Of a DNA stretch of 64,000 nucleotides, positions 60,045 through 64,000 are shown piece by piece; position 1 is the stretch's first letter; each line of letters begins with the position of its first letter. The stretch comes from Bradymonadales bacterium. GTDB lineage: Bacteria; Myxococcota_A; Bradymonadia; JAFGEP01. Below the pieces are notes generated by a model that was given only the letters and a program-made list of their open reading frames with translations, ran no database searches and was not told the origin of the DNA. The position numbers and the translations under genes are program-made. The stretch lies in contig JAFGEP010000096.1 in NCBI GenBank assembly GCA_016931535.1, forward strand, positions 313,251 to 377,250, written 5' to 3'.

Positions 60045-60938
60045 TCAGTCGGTCAGGAGGCCGAGGTCGCGCATCACCTGGACGAGACGGTGGGTGTACG
60101 GCTCGGCCAGGGGGACCAGCGGAGACCTGGGACGGGCATCTCCGAAACCGAGCAGGGCCAGGGCGGCCTTGGCCGGGATGGGGTTGGTGGTGCAAAAGAG
60201 CGCCTCGGTCAGCGGGGTAAGCTGGTGGTGCAGCCGGCGTGCGGTCTGGAAGTCGCCCTCGAGGGCGGAGTGGACCATCTGACCGGTCCGCCGGGGGTCC
60301 ACATTGCCCACCACCGAGATGACCCCGTGGCCTCCCAGCGCCATGAGGGCGAGGGCGGTGAAGTCGTCTCCGGAGAAGACCGTGAGTCGATCGCCGACCA
60401 GATCGATGATCCGGGAGCCCTGGCGCAAATCGGCGGTGGCATCCTTGACGGCGACGATCTGCGGCAGATCGGCTAGCTGAGCAATGGTCTCGGGGGTGAT
60501 GCTCACGCCGGTGCGGGAGGGGACGTTGTAGATGATTGTCGGAGCGCCAGCGTGTCGGGCCACCTGGCTGAAGTGGAGGATCAGCCCTTCCTGTGGGGGC
60601 TTGTTGTAGTAGGGGGTCACCACCAGGAGGCCGTCGGCCCCTGCCTTAAGGGCCTCGTCTGCTGCCCGCAGGGTGGCGGTGGTGGAGTTGGTGCCCACTC
60701 CTGCGATCACAGGGACCTTCCGGTCGACTGTCCGGACGGCGATCGCTACCAGCTCAGAGCGCTCCTCGGCGGTGAGGGTAGCGCCTTCGCCAGTGGTGCC
60801 GGATACGACCAGGCCATCGGCACCATTGGCGAGCAGGTAGCCGATATGGGCCTCGAAGGCCTGTCGGTCCAGGTGATCATCCCGGAAGGGGGTGGGGACG
60901 GCGGGGAAAAAGCCTTGCCAGTGGGTCTTACGTTCCAT
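60045..60938 (-). CDS. dapA: 4-hydroxy-tetrahydrodipicolinate synthase
   Basis: A 297-residue TIM-barrel aldolase. GTTGEGATLTAEER near 47-60 carries the paired Thr48-Thr49; Tyr110 is in VVTPYYNKP; Tyr137 in IIYNVPSRTG; the Schiff-base lysine is Lys165 in VAVKDATADL. It condenses pyruvate with aspartate semialdehyde, the first step of the diaminopimelate branch. ATG 60938 precedes the conserved start. dapB follows; an outer-membrane barrel gene ends 37 bp upstream, so all three may be co-transcribed. Confidence 0.95.
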   Translation of the reverse strand: MERKTHWQGFFPAVPTPFRDDHLDRQAFEAHIGYLLANGADGLVVSGTTGEGATLTAEERSELVAIAVRTVDRKVPVIAGVGTNSTTATLRAADEALKAGADGLLVVTPYYNKPPQEGLILHFSQVARHAGAPTIIYNVPSRTGVSITPETIAQLADLPQIVAVKDATADLRQGSRIIDLVGDRLTVFSGDDFTALALMALGGHGVISVVGNVDPRRTGQMVHSALEGDFQTARRLHHQLTPLTEALFCTTNPIPAKAALALLGFGDARPRSPLVPLAEPYTHRLVQVMRDLGLLTD

Positions 60939-60975
60939 GGTGGTCAAGGTACGTTCCAGGCGGAGCAGGAGGAGA

Positions 60976-62091
60976 TCAGTAGCTGGCGGAGAGGCTGAGC
61001 GTGATGCTGGTGTTCTGGAGGTTCCCGGTCTCCAGGTCGAAGAAGGGGAAGCGCACGCTCTGGTGGTCGGCGGTGAGCGGCTCCTGGGAGGTGGACATGG
61101 CCAGGCTGGTGCTGAAGTAGTCCAGGAAGCTGTAGGAGACGGAGATGGAGCCGTTCATGCCCTGTCCGTGCCCGCGACCGGGAACGGCGTTAGGGCTGGT
61201 GAACTCGTCTTGCTGGGTGATGGTGCCGTTGTCGTAGGTCCAGTAGTCGGAGAGGCCGAAGCTCAAGGCTGTGGAGAACCCTGAAAACCAGCTGTAGCTG
61301 ATGCTGAACGAGTTGCTGATGGAGAAGGAGGAGAGCACGCCGGTATCCAGGGCGATCTGCCCTTCGGCGATGTTCTCGGCGCCGCCGTCGCGGGCCAGGA
61401 TGTCGAGGCGGTAGTCGGTCAGGTCGACGACCACCGTGGTGTGCTCGTGGAAGTTCTTGCTGAAGGCGAAGCCGTAGCGCAAGGAGAGCTTGCCGAAGGA
61501 GCGGGACAGGCTCAGCGAAGGGGACAGGGAGGTGTACAGGTTGGTGAAGCGGGAGTAGCGGCTGGTGGGGATGGTAATGGAGAGGCCGCCGGAAAGGCTG
61601 ATGCCGGTGTACCACTCGTCGGTGAAGATCGGGGCGTAGCTGGCCGAGAGGTCCATGTCGCCGAAGCGGCCCTCGCGCTGGTAGGTGGATCCGCCGGACT
61701 CGGTGAGAAACTTGTTGAAGCCGATGCTCAAAGAGAGGCTGAGCGGATCGTGGGGGGTTTGATAGGAGCCGGAAAGGCCGAAGCTCATCAGATCGTAGTT
61801 CTGGACGGTGTACTCGTCACGGAAGATGGCCCCCAGGCTGAAGGTGTTGCTGATGGAGGCCGAGAGGCTGAAGGGGTGGATGAAGGTCTTGGATTCCTCT
61901 TCCTCGTCTTCGGCTTCGGTGGCCGTCTGTTCGAGGGCGATCGGTTCGGCGGTTTGCACAGTGGCATCGGTCGTTGCCGGGCTGGCAGGGGCAACGGATT
62001 CTTCCGAAGAGAGCGGCTCCTGGGCCCATGTGCTGGAGGTAACGAGGACGAGTAGGAAAACACCGGCGGTGACTGCCAACAGCTCTTTCAC
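60976..62091 (-). CDS. Outer-membrane beta-barrel protein
   Basis: A 371-residue protein. GTG 62091 has GAGGAG upstream and begins the signal peptide (LLAVTAGVFLLVLVTSSTWA-Q). An acidic Ser/Ala/Glu-rich linker (30-65) leads to a Ser-rich series of alternating strands (FSLSASISNTFSLGAI, YDLMSFGLSGSYQ, LSLSLSIGFNKF) and the end LSLSASY with a terminal Tyr. Probably a 14-18-strand barrel of unknown role. The open frame continues 29 codons further but lacks sense. The 5' leader is about 196 nt with hairpins. Confidence 0.8.
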   Translation of the reverse strand: MKELLAVTAGVFLLVLVTSSTWAQEPLSSEESVAPASPATTDATVQTAEPIALEQTATEAEDEEEESKTFIHPFSLSASISNTFSLGAIFRDEYTVQNYDLMSFGLSGSYQTPHDPLSLSLSIGFNKFLTESGGSTYQREGRFGDMDLSASYAPIFTDEWYTGISLSGGLSITIPTSRYSRFTNLYTSLSPSLSLSRSFGKLSLRYGFAFSKNFHEHTTVVVDLTDYRLDILARDGGAENIAEGQIALDTGVLSSFSISNSFSISYSWFSGFSTALSFGLSDYWTYDNGTITQQDEFTSPNAVPGRGHGQGMNGSISVSYSFLDYFSTSLAMSTSQEPLTADHQSVRFPFFDLETGNLQNTSITLSLSASY

Positions 62092-62293
62092 GATCGACTC
62101 CTCCACGCGGTCCTTGCAGATGCTTGACAGACCCGACGGGTGTCCCGGGGTCCGACAGTGCCAAGCAGGAAGAAGCAATTATCATTCCAAGCGAAAGCCA
62201 GGGCCTGGCAAGCGCGTGGCGACCTCTCCCCGTTAACTTTCTAACGCGAGGCCGGATGGGATATCCGGCTGCGCCCGACCAGAGCGAGGGGGC

Positions 62294-62322
62294 ACACTAC
62301 CGTCTTCAAGGAGGGCTGTCAA
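62294..62322 (-). promoter_or_regulatory. Sigma-70 promoter upstream of the barrel gene
   Basis: On the minus strand TTGACA (62322-62317), 17 bp, TAGTGT (62299-62294). A transcript from here would have a leader of about 196 nt before GTG 62091. The leader holds a GCCGGAT/ATCCGGC hairpin (7-bp stem) and a CGTTA/TAACG hairpin. The 348-bp gap has no gene that I can support. Confidence 0.45.
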
Positions 62323-62439
62323 CGCGAAACCGAGTCCGATCCGGCCGGGAACCGGGGTGGCAGCAGGTGGGTTGCCCGTTGTGCAGCCAGGGGGGACATC
62401 ACCACCAGCGCAAGCGCGTCGCCTGGATGATGTTGGCGG

Positions 62440-63078
62440 TCAGTCGGGGATCTGCCCCTTTCCTTCCCGGATGACGAGTACTTCGTTGTCATCGACCTGG
62501 AGGACGGTGGAGGGCTCAGGAAAGAACGGGCCGGCATCGATGACGATGTCGAGCTGGTTGCACCAGGCATCATAGAGGGTGTCGGCATCTCCGATCAGGG
62601 TGCCGTCCCGTTGCTTGGCGCTGGCGGACATGACGGGATTTCCCAGGCTGTGCACCACGGCCTGCACCAAGGGGTCGTCGGGGATGCGGGCGCCCACGTG
62701 GCGTCTGCGGGTCTGCAGCTTCTTGGGGATGTTTCGTCCCGCCGGCAAGATGATGGTATAGGGACCCGGTAGCAGCCGTTTGACCAGGTCGTAGGCCATC
62801 TTGGACATGATCACATGTTCGCCCAGCATGGCCAGGTCGGAAAAGATCATGGAGAGCGGCTTGTCGCGGAGGGCGGCGGCGACGGAGGCGCTGCCAGCCA
62901 TGTCGACGCGCAGGCGTTGCAGGCGATCGGTCGCCTCGCGCTGATCCATGGCGATGAAGATCCCGTAAGTGGTATCGGTAGGGCATCCCACCAGCTTGCC
63001 TTCCCGGATGGCAGAGGAGACTCGCCAGATCAGGTCGGGACGGGGATGATTGCGGTCGAGATCGATGCACTCGGTCAT
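62440..63078 (-). CDS. YrdC/Sua5-family threonylcarbamoyl-AMP synthase-like protein
   Basis: A 212-residue protein with the YrdC fold. KLVGCPTDTTYGIFIAMD is the characteristic ATP/Thr-binding start, and KPLSMIFSDLAML, LPGPYTIILPA and HVGARIPDDPLVQAVVHSLG follow in order, with NPVMSASAKQRDG near the end. TsaC/Sua5 enzymes make threonylcarbamoyl-AMP for tRNA t6A37. YciO paralogues with the same fold are less characterised; which this is cannot be fixed by eye, as the KxR and SxN residues are partly changed (e.g. MSASAK). Single gene. Confidence 0.85.
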   Translation of the reverse strand: MTECIDLDRNHPRPDLIWRVSSAIREGKLVGCPTDTTYGIFIAMDQREATDRLQRLRVDMAGSASVAAALRDKPLSMIFSDLAMLGEHVIMSKMAYDLVKRLLPGPYTIILPAGRNIPKKLQTRRRHVGARIPDDPLVQAVVHSLGNPVMSASAKQRDGTLIGDADTLYDAWCNQLDIVIDAGPFFPEPSTVLQVDDNEVLVIREGKGQIPD

Positions 63079-63238
63079 GGTGGGGGCTGTTTACCCCATG
63101 AGTGGACGGGGTGCAAGGGATCGGGTGGGATGCCCAAGCCGCAAGGGATTGCCCGATAGGCCTTCGGTAGATGGAGGACAGAGTAGAGGGATCAGGTCCA
63201 AGCCGGCTGGCCGCTGGTGGACAGGGGAAAAGACGGGC

Positions 63239-63649
63239 TCATTCAGGTCGGCACTGGTTGACGACCTCAATGGCGGAGCGGACCGGTTGCCCGCTGGAGA
63301 GGTCGATGCGCAGGCAAGGGTACTCGGTATCAAGCTCGCTGCGGATGTGGATTATGGCCACCTTGGTCCGGTCCATGCTGGGGTGGATGCAGATCCGCCC
63401 GCGAGAGGGGGGTGTGGTGAAGCCGATGGAGTGGAAAACCTCGGTCTGCTCACCTCCCACATTCTCGCCGAGGCAGTCGGCTATCAGGTGGGTGTTGGGG
63501 AACAGGTTTTCGTGGGCGGCAGCATAGGTCTCCAGGGCGGTGGCGAGGGTCTCCATGGTCTGGTTGTCCTGCTTGCCTTTGCCGCATGCGGAAAGGAGCA
63601 AGGGCAGGGCCAAGGTCAGAGCGAACAGGGTCTTGATACCGGTGTTCAT
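63239..63649 (-). CDS. Small putative lipoprotein
   Basis: A 136-residue protein with signal ALTLALPLLLSAC and lipid Cys22. The mature part begins with a helix (MATALETYAAAHENLFPN type), then four more Cys and strand-like RICIHPSMDRTKVAIIHIR, TEYPCLRIDL. GGAGGAG precedes its ATG. It looks like a substrate-less pilin-like or unknown lipoprotein; no family assigned. The 351 bp between its start and the window edge hold only the 59-bp repeats. Confidence 0.7.
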   Translation of the reverse strand: MNTGIKTLFALTLALPLLLSACGKGKQDNQTMETLATALETYAAAHENLFPNTHLIADCLGENVGGEQTEVFHSIGFTTPPSRGRICIHPSMDRTKVAIIHIRSELDTEYPCLRIDLSSGQPVRSAIEVVNQCRPE

Positions 63650-63824
63650 GTGATCTCCTCCAATAAACGACTATTTCCGATCCGAGTCGACGGGCGTGTT
63701 GATATCGCAAAAAGGGGGGGGTAGGCAAGATGGAGAACAGCCGGGGCCCCGCCCCCATCCGAATGGAGCATGGGTAGATGGGGTGATGCGAGGTCGGCAC
63801 CTTTCCCCGGGCAAGTGGCAGGTA

Positions 63825-63883
63825 GGTCACAGGCAGTCCTGATTGGTGACCTGACCATCGGACAGTGAAGGGAGTCAATCTTT
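63825..63883. repeat. 59-bp hairpin repeat, copy 1
   Basis: From GGTCACAGGCAGTCC to AGTCAATCTTT. It differs from the copy at 63907 at only two positions. It contains GGTCAC...GTGACC inverted arms (6 bp) and an imperfect stem GTCCTGATTGGT/ACCATCGGAC with two bulged T. No coding capacity is suggested. Confidence 0.9.
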
Positions 63884-63906
63884 CTTGTGGTCACCGATCG
63901 AGACTG

Positions 63907-63965
63907 GGTCACAGGCAGTCCTGATTGGTGACCTGACCATCGGACGGTGAAGAGAGTCAATCTTT
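63907..63965. repeat. 59-bp hairpin repeat, copy 2
   Basis: The second copy of the repeat at 63825, 82 bp later, with two mismatches near its centre-right (GACGGTGAAGAGAG versus GACAGTGAAGGGAG). The 23-bp spacer between copies includes another GGTCACC. Further copies may lie beyond the window edge. Confidence 0.9.
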
Positions 63966-64000
63966 ACCAGGTGAATCTCGTTAAGGGAGAACGCGCCAAC

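Noticed and set aside
63825..63965. The two edge repeats as a CRISPR array
   Set aside because: Repeat length of 59 bp, a single 23-bp spacer and no cas gene in the window do not fit; a dispersed hairpin repeat is a better reading.

Overview
The window comes from a visibly G+C-rich Gram-negative bacterium. It encodes many outer-membrane beta-barrel proteins, an Omp85-type protein and lipoproteins. It also carries PEGA, HEAT and TPR proteins, a membrane-anchored Ser/Thr kinase with an AgmX/PglI-like C-terminal domain, and a free-standing LeuA-type regulatory domain. This mix points to a deltaproteobacterial lineage of the Myxococcota or Bradymonadota kind; that placement is inference from gene content only. 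I see no prophage, transposase, rRNA or CRISPR array. The region looks chromosomal, mixing housekeeping genes with lineage-specific envelope genes.

Layout. 1-7.0 kb: a cut-off glycosyltransferase, then a TetR regulator plus etfB-etfA unit with a FadR-type operator, a helical-repeat protein, an EF-G-like GTPase with a damaged P-loop, and an XRE regulator. 7.2-13.4 kb: dnaB translationally coupled to a CPBP protease, a PH-domain membrane protein, a coiled-coil protein and a large HEAT-like membrane protein. 13.4-22.2 kb: a 32-bp perfect palindrome, a small barrel, two coupled GT-C-like membrane proteins, two small proteins, an orphan Dpp/Opp-type permease pair and a lipoprotein. 22.2-29.7 kb (minus strand): a probable envelope-stress locus made of a TPR protein with a perfect 18-bp coding repeat, an ECF sigma factor, an anti-sigma-like protein, a Spy/CpxP-like protein and two tandem HEAT-repeat/beta-barrel fusion proteins. 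29.9-39.5 kb: the LeuA-regulatory-domain protein, a PEGA-barrel plus TPR pair, a pentapeptide-repeat protein, kbl, a second PEGA protein, and a lipase-like hydrolase coupled to a HEAT lipoprotein. 39.7-46.5 kb: the Ser/Thr kinase, an NtrY-like histidine kinase with a DUF4390 protein and an Omp85 protein, and an HU/IHF gene. 46.6-54.5 kb: tRNA-Val(CAC) with its own promoter and terminator, a lipoprotein, a cardiolipin synthase, two barrels, a cyclophilin, a lipoyl/E2-like protein lacking its catalytic motif, and a UvrD-like helicase. 54.6-64 kb: a choice-of-anchor lipoprotein, an unrecognised gene pair, a Phd-VapC toxin-antitoxin pair, dapB, dapA, a barrel, a YrdC-family protein, a lipoprotein, and two copies of a 59-bp hairpin repeat at the window edge.

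How the genes work together. The etf genes supply electrons from acyl-CoA dehydrogenation to the respiratory chain and appear to be controlled by an acyl-CoA-sensing repressor. The ECF cluster plausibly senses envelope stress and drives periplasmic chaperone and barrel genes. dapA-dapB make lysine/diaminopimelate precursors. Several genes (the TPR GT-C gene, the helicase and the antitoxin) have good promoter elements placed so that transcription would begin at or within a few bases of the ATG and no Shine-Dalgarno, which suggests leaderless mRNAs. The best candidate for an undescribed system is the sigma factor, Spy-like and paired HEAT-barrel locus at 22-30 kb.
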